A DNA stretch of 64,000 nt, from positions 1 through 64,000 of the forward strand of contig NZ_WMID02000026.1 of assembly GCF_009711165.2 (NCBI RefSeq). Direction: 5' to 3'. Position 1 is the first letter of the stretch. Every line of letters starts with the position of its first letter. This stretch comes from Flavobacterium sp. MC2016-06 (GTDB lineage Bacteria; Bacteroidota; Bacteroidia; Flavobacteriales; Flavobacteriaceae). This document shows, piece by piece, positions 26,841 through 36,700 of this stretch. The notes under the pieces are model-generated. The model saw only the letters and a program-made list of their open reading frames with translations, made no database searches and was not told the DNA's origin. Made by a program: the position numbers and the translations under genes.

Positions 26841-26869
26841 AAAAGAGCTGTCGGCAAAACAGCTCTTTT
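26841..26869 (-). terminator. Intrinsic terminator just upstream of dsbD
   Basis: AAAAGAGCTGT and ACAGCTCTTTT form an 11-base stem with a 7-base loop, followed on the minus strand by TTCTTAAAAC. It ends only 20 bases before the dsbD ATG, so it either closes the M16 protease transcript or attenuates dsbD. Confidence 0.7.
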
Positions 26870-26964
26870 AGGTCTTTCACAGAAAATTGCTTACTAATTC
26901 AGATTCTAATTAAAAATGATGAAAGACGACTATTAAAATTAATTTTAGATTTTAGATTGCTCGA

Positions 26965-26995
26965 ACTTTGTCAAAGTTTAAAACTTTGACAAAGT
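26965..26995. repeat. Palindromic repeat family A (ACTTTGTCAAAGTT), copy 1
   Basis: The arm CTTTGTCAAAG, a short AT centre and the mirrored arm CTTTGACAAAG make a near-perfect palindrome of about 30 bases. The same unit occurs at 29874, 40037, 44654 and 59232. This copy lies between the M16 gene and dsbD. Confidence 0.85.
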
Positions 26996-27047
26996 TGGCG
27001 AAGCTGATTTTTAATTTTTAATTCTCAATTTTTAATTGATAAAAAAT

Positions 27048-29840
27048 CTACTTCAAAGGATTGCCTTCTTTGTCAAGTGAACCTGATTTTATGATAATCA
27101 TTTTGTCTAATTGAATGTATTTTTTAACGGCATCATTCACTTGCTCTAAAGTCACTTTTTGAATATCTTTTGGATATTGTTCGATATAAGATGGTTCTAA
27201 ACCTCTTTCTATAAAACTTAAAATAGTTCTAGTCATTCCGTTTGTAGTTGACATTCCAACTTTAAAACTTCCGATTAAATTGGTTTTCTTATTTTCTAAT
27301 TCTTCTAAAGTAATGCCGTCTTTTACCCATTTATTGACTTGAATCATTGTTGCGTCTAATCCTTTTTGAAATAATGTTGGATTAAAAGAAGCATTTACAA
27401 ACCAATAACCTCCTGTATTTATATTTCCTCCTAATCCTGATGAAATATTATACGTTAGTCCGTCGTTGTCACGAACAGTCTGCATTAAACGTCCTGCAAA
27501 TCCAGCTCCTAAAGTATAATTGGCAATGTAAAACGGAATATAATCGGCGTCGGCTCTTTTTAATCCTGTGTATTGTCCGATAAACAATTCGGCACTTGGT
27601 TTTTCTGGAATCGTAACGACTTCTGTTTTTGAAGCTGTTTTTACGGCTTCTTCAAATTTCATATTTTCTACTACGCCGCCATTCCAGCCTTTGAATGATT
27701 TTGTTAAAGAAGCATTTAGATTAGCGCCTTCTGTATCGCCTACAATTACTAAATGCATTGAAGCTGGTCCGAAATATTTTTTATGGAATGCTTTTATTTC
27801 TTCTAATGAAGCATTTTTGATATTATCTAAATCTGTTTCGATACTTGAATCGTAATTTGGATTTCCTTTTGGATAAATCGCCTGCGTCAATGCAATACTT
27901 CCTCTTTCATTTGGATCATTTAGATTTTGCTGCGTGTTTCCTATAAATTGTTTTTTCAGGTTTTCAAATTCTGTTTTGTCAAATAACGGATTACGTAATT
28001 CTTCTGCTAATAATGTAATTACTTGATCTAAGTCTTTTTTCAGACATTTAAAACCAATATTAATTTTAGTTGTTGAGGCATTTACATTCAGATTTACGCC
28101 TAGTTTTTGCAGTTTTTCTGAGAATTTAAATTTATCATTCAGCGTTGTTCCTTTGGCTAACATTGAAGTTGTTAAAGAAGAAATCATCGGATTTTTAGTT
28201 TCGTTTGCAAAGTTTCCTAACGAAATACTGGCTGCAACGGTTACAAATTCTTTAGCGGAAGTTTTTACCGAAACAACATCTATTCCTGATACTTTTTCTC
28301 TTTTATAAGCCGAAGTTCCTTTTTCTGAAATAATAACATCGGCTGCATCTGTTGTTCCCGCGATTTTATTATTCTCATTTATTGCATTTTCAACTGCTTT
28401 TTCTTCCAGATTATGTCTTGGATCTCTGTAATAAAATGGTCCATTTTCTGCTGTATAATTGCTGGATTTTGCTTGATCCTGCCCTTGATTTCCTGCTTGT
28501 TTTGGAATAAAATAAGCGGTTGTACTTTGATCTTCTACTAAGTATTTTTGAGCCACACGCAAGACATCTGCCGGCGTTACTTTTTTAAGTCTGTCTACTC
28601 CCGTTACATAATCTGTCCAATCGCCTGCTGCAATTGCTTCGGTTAAACCAGAAGCTACAACTCCAGAACCGTCGCGACTTAAAATCGTTTGTGCACTAAT
28701 CTGTGCTACTACGCGGTTTACCTCATCTTGTGTCACGCCCTCTTTTAGAATTTTAGCAATTACTTCGCTAATTTTTGCATCAATAACTTCGTGTTTAGAA
28801 GAAGTTGGAAATCCAACACCAATCGTAAAAAGTCCAACTTCCTTAAAGTTAGTAGCATTAGCATACGTGTAAATTCCCATTTGAGTATCTACAAAAGTTT
28901 TGTTTAAAATTGCAGATGGTCCAGATCCGATGATTTCTGCCAAAATGTTTAACGCAGGAAGATCTTCGTGTAATGCGCCTGGAATTTTGTAAGCTTTGTT
29001 GACTACGCCCAATTCTCCTGGTTTTTTAATCACAATTTTACGAGGTCCAAATTGCTGCGGTTCTTCGGTATAAGGCTGTGGCATTGCATTTGGTGCTTTT
29101 GTGATTTTACCGAAATAGGTTTCGATTAATTCAAAAACATTCTCTTTCTTAAAATCTCCAATAATGGTTAAAGTTGCATTATCTGGCCAATAATAGGTAT
29201 TGTAAAAATTGCGCAATACTTCTATCGGTGCTTTTTCAATATCCGATTTCCACCCAATTGTATTGTGGTGATAGGGATGTGCAATATAAGCTGCAGCCCA
29301 AGTTTCTTTGTCTAACAAGCTGTTTGGATCGTTTTCGCCACGCTCAAATTCATTACGAACCACAGTCATTTCTGCTTCTTTATCTTCTTTTAATAATAAA
29401 GAATTACGCATTCTGTCGGCTTCAATTTGTAAGGCCAATGCAATTTTATCGCTTGGTAATGTTTCAAAATAATTGGTTCGATCGTACCAAGTCGTCGCAT
29501 TTAGCTGTGCACCTGTATTTTGCAATACATCGGTAATTGTATTTCCGTTCTTTTTATTGAATGTTTTGGTTCCTTTAAACATTAAATGTTCTAAAAGATG
29601 CGTTGATCCTGTGTTGCCTAATACTTCATTTTTAGAACCTACACGATATACTATTTGTACAGTTGCAACGGGCGATGCATTGTCTTGCAAAAGCAGTACG
29701 CTCATGCCGTTTGGTTCGTATAAATATTCTTCTATACCGCCTAACTCTTTTATTTTCTTAAAGTTAACCGATTTATTTTGCGCAGAAATTAAGGTGCAGA
29801 ATGCTAGTGAGCAATAGCCCAGAAAGATGTACTTTTTCAT
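27048..29840 (-). CDS. M16-family zinc metalloprotease, two-domain
   Basis: The 930-residue protein has a signal peptide (MKKYIFLGYCSLAFCTLISA) and an N-terminal M16 domain with the inverted zinc motif HLLEH (H81, E84, H85). The distal Glu is E164 in VRNEFERGE. The C-terminal half is a second M16 domain without the zinc motif but with the RxxY-type substrate site (RDNDGLTYNISSG). It should form a clamshell that degrades small peptides in the periplasm. It lies 80 bases downstream of the first TlpA gene, separated by a palindromic repeat. Relatives are pitrilysin/PqqL-like peptidases. Confidence 0.93.
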   Translation of the reverse strand: MKKYIFLGYCSLAFCTLISAQNKSVNFKKIKELGGIEEYLYEPNGMSVLLLQDNASPVATVQIVYRVGSKNEVLGNTGSTHLLEHLMFKGTKTFNKKNGNTITDVLQNTGAQLNATTWYDRTNYFETLPSDKIALALQIEADRMRNSLLLKEDKEAEMTVVRNEFERGENDPNSLLDKETWAAAYIAHPYHHNTIGWKSDIEKAPIEVLRNFYNTYYWPDNATLTIIGDFKKENVFELIETYFGKITKAPNAMPQPYTEEPQQFGPRKIVIKKPGELGVVNKAYKIPGALHEDLPALNILAEIIGSGPSAILNKTFVDTQMGIYTYANATNFKEVGLFTIGVGFPTSSKHEVIDAKISEVIAKILKEGVTQDEVNRVVAQISAQTILSRDGSGVVASGLTEAIAAGDWTDYVTGVDRLKKVTPADVLRVAQKYLVEDQSTTAYFIPKQAGNQGQDQAKSSNYTAENGPFYYRDPRHNLEEKAVENAINENNKIAGTTDAADVIISEKGTSAYKREKVSGIDVVSVKTSAKEFVTVAASISLGNFANETKNPMISSLTTSMLAKGTTLNDKFKFSEKLQKLGVNLNVNASTTKINIGFKCLKKDLDQVITLLAEELRNPLFDKTEFENLKKQFIGNTQQNLNDPNERGSIALTQAIYPKGNPNYDSSIETDLDNIKNASLEEIKAFHKKYFGPASMHLVIVGDTEGANLNASLTKSFKGWNGGVVENMKFEEAVKTASKTEVVTIPEKPSAELFIGQYTGLKRADADYIPFYIANYTLGAGFAGRLMQTVRDNDGLTYNISSGLGGNINTGGYWFVNASFNPTLFQKGLDATMIQVNKWVKDGITLEELENKKTNLIGSFKVGMSTTNGMTRTILSFIERGLEPSYIEQYPKDIQKVTLEQVNDAVKKYIQLDKMIIIKSGSLDKEGNPLK

Positions 29841-29873
29841 TTTTGTGATTTTGAGGTTTTTTAGCGATATATA

Positions 29874-29906
29874 ACTTTGTCAAAGTTTAAAACTTTGACA
29901 AAGTTT
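29874..29906. repeat. Palindromic repeat family A, copy 2
   Basis: The same mirrored arms (AACTTTGTCAAAG, CTTTGACAAAGTT) as at 26965. It sits in the 80 bases between the M16 protease start and the TlpA gene stop, and is followed by TTTTTT on the plus strand. Confidence 0.85.
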
Positions 29907-29920
29907 CATTTTTTTACTGT

Positions 29921-31072
29921 TTAAGATTTACTAAAAATCTCTTTTAGTTTTGATTGCAGTTCTTCTTCTCTAAGATTTTTAGCTACAATTTTTCCGTCAG
30001 GGCCAATTAAGAAATTGGTTGGAACTAATTTTACTCCGTATAAAAGAGCTGCTTCATTTTTCCATCCTTTTAAATCAGAAACGTGTGTCCAAGTAAGTCC
30101 GTCTTTTTCGATTGCTTTTTCCCAAAGGTTCTTTTTATCGTCTAGAGAAACACCTAAAACATCAAATCCTTTATCGTGATACGTTTTGTAAGCCACTACA
30201 ACATTTGGATTTTCTTTTCGGCATGGTCCGCACCAGCTTGCCCAGAAATCTACTAATACATATTTTCCTTTGTAATCTGATAATTTTACTACTTTACCGT
30301 TTACATCTGTTTGAGAAAATTCTGGAGCAGCAACACCTATTGCAATTTTAGCAGCCGCATCTATTCCTGTTTTTATTTTTTTTCCGTAAAAAGATTTTTG
30401 TATTTCCGGTGTCAAAACAGCATAATATTTTTGTACTTGTTCTGGAGTTCCGTAAGTCACCAAACGATCATCTATCAATAGAGCTCCTGCTACTTTATCT
30501 TTGTGAGATGTAATGAATTTACCTGTAAGATCGTCTGCATAAGTCTGCAAATCTTTCCATTTTTTATCCATCATTGTAACCTGCTCTTTTGGAAGTTTTC
30601 CGTTTTCTAAGGTTTTATTTTTTTCAGCAATCTTATACAATGAATCTGATAGTTGATAAATTGGTCCAGCAATTTTCTGAATCTTTTTAAATTCGTTGCT
30701 GTAATACGATTTATAGATAGAATCTTGTTTTGCTCCTATAAATTTACCGTTGTAAACAGAATCTTTTTTGGCTGTAAAAGTGATTGTTTCGTTGTCTAAT
30801 ACAAAAGTATTGCCGTATTGCGCTCCTTTTAGTTTAATACTGTGTATCATTGGTTCGGTTACTGTTCCTGTAAAGGTAAATTTACCGTCTACAATTTTTG
30901 CCGAATCTATGGCTTTTGCGGTGTCGCCAGCAATTTCTAGATACGCCATTCCTGTTTTTACACCTTCAAAGTTTCCGTTTATGGTAAACTCTGTTTTTTT
31001 GTCTGAACAAGCTGTAATCGCCGCAGCTAAACCTAATACAAACAGGCTGTTTTTTAAAATTTGATTTTTCAT
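29921..31072 (-). CDS. TlpA-family thioredoxin-like lipoprotein with DUF4369-type N-terminus (1)
   Basis: The 383-residue protein begins with a lipoprotein signal (LGLAAAITAC, then SDKKTEF), followed by a beta-rich DUF4369-type domain. A central helical region leads to a C-terminal thioredoxin fold with WCGPC near residues 277-281 (DFWASWCGPCRKENP) and the cis-Pro loop LVPTNFLIG. It should act as a membrane-attached periplasmic thiol-disulfide oxidoreductase. It is a paralogue of the next gene upstream (36-base gap) and is probably co-transcribed with it. DsbD encoded nearby could reduce it. Substrate unknown. Confidence 0.92.
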   Translation of the reverse strand: MKNQILKNSLFVLGLAAAITACSDKKTEFTINGNFEGVKTGMAYLEIAGDTAKAIDSAKIVDGKFTFTGTVTEPMIHSIKLKGAQYGNTFVLDNETITFTAKKDSVYNGKFIGAKQDSIYKSYYSNEFKKIQKIAGPIYQLSDSLYKIAEKNKTLENGKLPKEQVTMMDKKWKDLQTYADDLTGKFITSHKDKVAGALLIDDRLVTYGTPEQVQKYYAVLTPEIQKSFYGKKIKTGIDAAAKIAIGVAAPEFSQTDVNGKVVKLSDYKGKYVLVDFWASWCGPCRKENPNVVVAYKTYHDKGFDVLGVSLDDKKNLWEKAIEKDGLTWTHVSDLKGWKNEAALLYGVKLVPTNFLIGPDGKIVAKNLREEELQSKLKEIFSKS

Positions 31073-31108
31073 TTTTTGATATTTTTTATATGAAATTTAA
31101 ACGTCAGA

Positions 31109-32302
31109 TTATGATTTAAATAACTCTTTTAATTTTGCTTCTAATGCTTCTCCTCTTAGATTATCTGAAATAATTTTTCCGCTTTTATCTACCAAAAATG
31201 TAGCTGGAATTGCTTTCACATTAAAAACATTACTCACTTTGTCATCATCAAATAAGTTTGGCCATGGCATATTTTCCTGAGCTAATGCTTTCTGCCATAA
31301 TTTATCTTCTTTATCAATCGAAATACTCAAAATTTGAAATCCCTTTTCTGAATAAGCGGCATAAGCAGTTTTTAAATTGGGAATTTCTTTACGGCATGGT
31401 CCGCACCAAGAAGCCCAGAAATCAATCAATATATAGTCTTTTCCTGCTGCAATCTCTTTTAGACTTAGCGATTTTCCATCTTTGTCTTTTAGATTAAAGG
31501 CAGCAACATTTGTTCCTACTAATATTTTAGGATTTACTTCTTTATCCACAAGCTGTCCGTAGTAACTTTTTTTGGCTATTGGTGAAAGTTTATCAAAAAT
31601 AGTTTTTTGTTCTGGTGTTAAATAAGAGAATTGGGTCATCATAAAAAATCCTCCCCACCAAGTGTCTTTATGCTTTACAATTAAATCTGTTGTAGTTTTT
31701 TCTACTTTATCAAAAAAGGCTTTTTCTTTTGCCTCAAAAGCTTTCCATTCTGGACTATTTCCTATAGAATCGGTCAGTTTTTTATTTCCAGATACTCTCG
31801 CTTTTCCATATGCTTCACCAATTGCTTCATATCCTTTATGATAGTCTGCGTAATCTTTTTCTAATTCATTTCTGGAAGCTACTGTTTCTTTTTTGTAATA
31901 ATCATCAGATTTAGATCCAGAAATAACTTCATTACTAAAAGTAATTCTTGCATCATTATCTTTTGATATGACTGCATCTGCAGTTAAAGTTATTTTAGAA
32001 TTTTCTAATAAAGCATTAAGATATCCTTTGCTTTTACCAAATTCGAAATAAAATAAACGAGGCTCATTTAGTTTTCCTTTAAAAGAAAATTTCCCTCCTT
32101 TTAAAGTAGTTTCTGCAACAGCTGGCTCGCTTGAATGCGTTGCTCCGGGAATTAATTTTATCGTTGTTCCGTCTTCAAGACCAGTAATCGTGCCTTCAAG
32201 AACGTAACCTTGTGTAATCGTTTTTTTTGTCTGTGCCTGAAAAGTTACAGTCAAAAATAGACATAGGCTTAGCGTTAAAATCTTAGATTTAAGTGTTTTC
32301 AT
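31109..32302 (-). CDS. TlpA-family thioredoxin-like protein with DUF4369-type N-terminus (2)
   Basis: The 397-residue paralogue of the preceding protein has a signal peptide (LSLCLFLTVTFQAQ) without a lipobox Cys, so it is probably soluble in the periplasm. It keeps the DUF4369-like domain (GYVLEGTITGLEDGTTIKL), the helical middle and a C-terminal thioredoxin domain with WCGPC near residue 299 and cis-Pro in IPATFLVD. One anchored and one soluble copy may relay electrons. It starts 71 bases after the SusD gene, across a hairpin that could partly terminate the SusCD transcript. Confidence 0.92.
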   Translation of the reverse strand: MKTLKSKILTLSLCLFLTVTFQAQTKKTITQGYVLEGTITGLEDGTTIKLIPGATHSSEPAVAETTLKGGKFSFKGKLNEPRLFYFEFGKSKGYLNALLENSKITLTADAVISKDNDARITFSNEVISGSKSDDYYKKETVASRNELEKDYADYHKGYEAIGEAYGKARVSGNKKLTDSIGNSPEWKAFEAKEKAFFDKVEKTTTDLIVKHKDTWWGGFFMMTQFSYLTPEQKTIFDKLSPIAKKSYYGQLVDKEVNPKILVGTNVAAFNLKDKDGKSLSLKEIAAGKDYILIDFWASWCGPCRKEIPNLKTAYAAYSEKGFQILSISIDKEDKLWQKALAQENMPWPNLFDDDKVSNVFNVKAIPATFLVDKSGKIISDNLRGEALEAKLKELFKS

Positions 32303-32325
32303 CAGTTTGATATTTTTTTTTAGAA

Positions 32326-32366
32326 AAAGCTTCCTTTTTAGAAAATCATCCTAATAAGGAAGCTTT
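32326..32366 (-). terminator. Intrinsic terminator/attenuator between susD and the TlpA genes
   Basis: AAAGCTTCCTT and AAGGAAGCTTT form an 11-base stem; on the minus strand the stem is followed by TTCTAAAAAAAA after TTTT. It would cut most SusC-SusD transcripts and let a fraction continue into the redox genes. Confidence 0.65.
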
Positions 32367-32373
32367 AGTTTTT

Positions 32374-33780
32374 TTATTTAGCTACGTTTTGAGTTAAAGT
32401 TCCATTTCCTGGATTTTTTACAGCGCCTTGCGGGAAAGGCATCGTCCATAAATGAGAGTCTGACGATAAGGTATACGTTGTACCATTTTCAACTTTAGAA
32501 AAACTTACTTTATAAACTCCTTCTGCATTTAAACGACGTGCATCTGCAAACGGAATCAACGTTAAAATAAGTTCGTTATTCTTAGTTTTAAAGATTGCAT
32601 TGAGCGCTGTTGTTTTATCAGTAGTTGTTATATCTTGATAAGAGGCTGGCAGTATACGGGTTTTACGAACGGTATTTAAAAGCCCTAAAGCATCGCTGAT
32701 TTGTCCTGCACGTGCCAGACATTCTGCTTTTATTAAGTAAATTTCAACAGTTGTAATTCCTCCAAAATTAAACATTCCAGACAATGTTGTTCTGTAATAC
32801 GTTTCTGCACCAACGGTTCTAATTTTCCAACGTGACAGAAAACGAGCATCTCCAGCTTCAAAACGCTGCGCACGCGCTATCGGGATATTTCTTTCTACAT
32901 TTAAATACGTAAGATCGCCATGACGAAACGTATAGTTTTCTACATAATTATAGCCCATTGGCGATGGTGTAGTCGTATAAGAATTTGGAACATCAATAAC
33001 AGCCTTATTAGCAGTATAATAAGCAGTCCAATCGTATAGTTGATTGTTTTCTGCCAATGCCAAATCTGCATATTTTAAAGCTTCTGTGTAATTATTCATC
33101 TGCAGATAAACACGTGCATAAAAAGCATAACCTGCACCTAAATTAGGATGTAATGCGGTTTGAGATACTTTTGGTAAATAAGGCAGGGCATCTTTAACAT
33201 CAGCTAAAATAAAATCATACATTTCCTGAATGGTTACTTGTTTACTTGGCGCATTGATATCTGCACTAGTAATTAAAGGCACCGATAATTTAGTTGAAGC
33301 TGTAGAAGCGACATAAGTATCTGCATAAAAATTAACCAAATTAAAATAATTCATGGCACGCAACACTTTTGCTTCTGCCCAAACTACTCTTTTTTGTTCT
33401 TCTGTAGCTTCGGTTGTCGTTAAAGCATTTTCAATAATTAAATTAAAGCTTGCAATTCCTGCATAACTTCCATAATAAGTCGTTTCATCAGCTTGGTTTA
33501 AAACGACACGATCTGCTGTTTCATCCCAATAATAATTGGCTTTTGTCAATCGGTAATATGCCAAATCGGCTATTGTTCGGTATCTATCATTCATTAAATT
33601 TACCGCTTGTTCTACATTCACGCTTTGATTGGTATATTCGTCGCGTAAAAAAGCTTCAAAATCGGCCAATGTCGTTGGGGTTTTATATCCCTTTGGCACA
33701 TCATCCAAATAATTATCGCAAGAGGTAAAAGTTATGCCTGCTACTAATAAGCATAAAATACTATAATATATATTTTTCAT
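32374..33780 (-). CDS. SusD/RagB-family outer-membrane lipoprotein (peptide/redox locus)
   Basis: The 468-residue protein has a lipoprotein signal (LLVAGITFTSC, then DNYLDDVPKGY, the usual SusD start), TPR-like helices (AKVLRAMNYFNLVNFYAD) and the C-terminal segment EIYLIKAECLARAGQ followed by NNELILTLIPFADARRLN. SusD proteins form the lid of a SusC transporter and bind the ligand at the surface. It lies 17 bases after the SusC gene. It is shorter than the xylan-locus SusD, and its ligand is not a clear glycan: no glycosidase is in this cluster, but a peptidase is. Confidence 0.93.
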   Translation of the reverse strand: MKNIYYSILCLLVAGITFTSCDNYLDDVPKGYKTPTTLADFEAFLRDEYTNQSVNVEQAVNLMNDRYRTIADLAYYRLTKANYYWDETADRVVLNQADETTYYGSYAGIASFNLIIENALTTTEATEEQKRVVWAEAKVLRAMNYFNLVNFYADTYVASTASTKLSVPLITSADINAPSKQVTIQEMYDFILADVKDALPYLPKVSQTALHPNLGAGYAFYARVYLQMNNYTEALKYADLALAENNQLYDWTAYYTANKAVIDVPNSYTTTPSPMGYNYVENYTFRHGDLTYLNVERNIPIARAQRFEAGDARFLSRWKIRTVGAETYYRTTLSGMFNFGGITTVEIYLIKAECLARAGQISDALGLLNTVRKTRILPASYQDITTTDKTTALNAIFKTKNNELILTLIPFADARRLNAEGVYKVSFSKVENGTTYTLSSDSHLWTMPFPQGAVKNPGNGTLTQNVAK

Positions 33781-33797
33781 CGTGTAGTCTTTTTGAA

Positions 33798-36700
33798 TTA
33801 GAAATTAACGTTTACACCAAATACAATACTTGGAGATTGGTAACCACCTAAAAGAAATTTAGCGTCTCTGCTTTTTGCTACTGTAAAAACATTTTCTGCA
33901 TTTAAATTGAAACGAATACCGTCTAATCTCACTTTTTTCATAAGAGCTGAAGGCATTTGATATGCAAGGGAAACATTGCTTAATTTTACGTTTGAAGCAT
34001 CAAGAATATTAATATCGGCATAACGATAAATATCACGAGAATCACTGCTAAAATCTGAATCATATTCGTACACGGCACGAGGTATATTGGTAAATGCCTC
34101 GTCACCTGGTTGCTGCCAACGGTTTACAATGTTTTTATTTACAACTGTAATGTCTGCTACATAAGAACCTAGTGCTTGTGAATAATTATTATTCAGCATT
34201 GGTAAAAATGTATTTCTAATTTTATGACCTAACGCATATATAAACAAAGCCGAAAGTGAGAAGTTTTTATAATTTACGGAAGTATGAAAAGAACCGCTTT
34301 GTTTTGGTACTGTTGATCCATAATCGTGTATTGCATCTAAATCTGCTGGATTGTAAACGACTGCATTTCCAGAGGCATCATAAACTTGCGGCAAACCTTT
34401 AGCACTTAAACCTGCCCATTTGTACCCATAAATAGAATTGTAATTTTTACCGACTCTAGGATAAGCTGATGGGTAATCTAATTGCAGATAATACACCGGA
34501 GCTTCTACATTTACATAGTTTACTTCGTTTTTGTTGTAGGCATATAAAATGGATGCATCCCAAGAAAAAGAAGGTGTTTTGATGATGGTTCCTCTTAAAC
34601 TAACTTCAACACCTTTGTTTGTCATTTCTCCATTATTCAATGTATAGGTATCATATCCAAATCCTTCTGTTGGAATCCCAACACTATTGGCTAATAAATC
34701 TTGTCCTTTTTTGTTGTACACATCAAAAGTTCCGCTTAATCTGCTTTTGAATAATGAAAAATCTACACCTATATCTGTTGTTGTGGTTTTCTCCCAAGAT
34801 AATTCTGGATTTGGTCTTGCATTAACTGATCCTTGAATACCGCCAACATTTGGATTTGCACTGTAATATGCTGTTAAATACGGTGCTGAATCTTTGGCAA
34901 TATTTCCACCAATACCGTATGAAGCACGAAGTTTAAGCATATCTACCCAAGAAACGTCAAAAAAGGATTCTTTATCAATATTCCATCCTGCTCCTGTAGA
35001 CCATGTTGGTTTGTTTTGAAATTTATTGTCTGTTCCCCAAAGATTAGATCGGTCTAAACGTACACTACCTGTTAGCGAATATTTTTTACTATAGGTATAA
35101 CCTCCTGTTCCGTAAAATGATACGTAACGATTTACTAATTCTTTTTCTAATGAAAAGTTTTGCTGTGCTATAGATCCTCCAAAAACAGTTCCATAAACTT
35201 TAAGCAAATCTGCTTGATTTACAGGTGTAAATGACAGCGTCTGCTCATCCCAGCCGTAACGTGTATTATTACCGTATTCTAATTTTGTATGACGGATTTC
35301 CATACCTGCAATGGCAGAAAAATCGTGTACCTCGCCAAATGTTTGATTAAAATTTAACTGCTGACGGAAGTTGTAAGCATTCGTAAATTGGTCTGCATCA
35401 TTTATAATATCACCATAAGGCAAATTATAAACTGCTTTATTATTTACAATAGTTGCTAATCCGTTTACTTGACTTCTTACACTAAAAGATTCTTTATCTC
35501 TTAACTGGCTTGCGCGATCTGCACTATATTCGTACTGAAACATTGCATTATAACTAAATGCATTACTAAACTTTACATTGAATTTTGCGAATGTTCTGTT
35601 GGAGAAATTTTTATTCTTTGTTAAATTTCTTCCCAACTCATCCATTGGTGTAATATCCATATTATAAAGACCATAAGTCTGCATAGACTGCAGTGTATAA
35701 TTATTATAACGTGAAGCCGCAGTTGAAGTAAAATTAGAACCGTCTGCATTTACCAATTGATTGTATGGCTGAACTTTATAATCTTGCTGCGTTAAAGGAT
35801 TATAACTTTGTGTATCTCCTTTACTGTAATTAATATAAGTGCCTAAATCTAAAGATAACCAGTTGTTAATCTGAGTTGTGTTTTTTAAATTGATACCTAC
35901 CGATTGGTTTTCAGTATATTTATCTTCAAATTTATTTCCTTTATAAGTCAACGAAGCGTTGAAACTATTTTTTTCTGTTGCAGAACCCAGACTCACATTT
36001 TGCTGTGTAAAATACTGATCGCGTTTAGCGTATTTAGCAACATCATCGTAATATTTATAGCCTATTCCAGCTAGACTATTCAAACGATTGTTCATTTCTG
36101 TCTGCGAAATATTTCCTGCATAACCGTTTAAAATCGCCTGCATTCCCTGACTTGTAAATGCTGCACTGCTTAGTAATGATTGTGCATAAGAACCGCTGTT
36201 TGTTCCTTGAAGATTTGGATTTCCTGCTGCCCAGCCTTTTTCTAAACCTATAATATCTGCCGAGTCAGTAAGATTTCCAGTATAATTTCTATAAGGTGTA
36301 ACAGTTAAATTACTAGAAAATGATACGGTCGTTTTACCTTCTTTTGCTTTTTTGGTCGTAATTACCACAACGCCATTTGCTGCACGTGCACCATAAATAG
36401 AAGATGCTGCAGCGTCTTTTAGGACTGTGATACTTTCTATGTCTTCTAAATTCAAATTTGGAAGATTTTCTTCTATAGTAGAATAAGGCGTTAATTTTGT
36501 GTTTTCTACAGGAAAACCATCAATTACATACAAAGGTGTAGTTGCCCCAAGCATAGAAGTCGTTCCTCTAATTTTTCCGTCTTGATACCCTACAATACGT
36601 CCTTCTAATATTTTATCTAAGCCGCTTAAACGCTGCTCTTTATAATCTTCAGCCTTTAATTTTGAGAAAGATCCTGTTACTTGTTCGGCTTTGATGTTTT

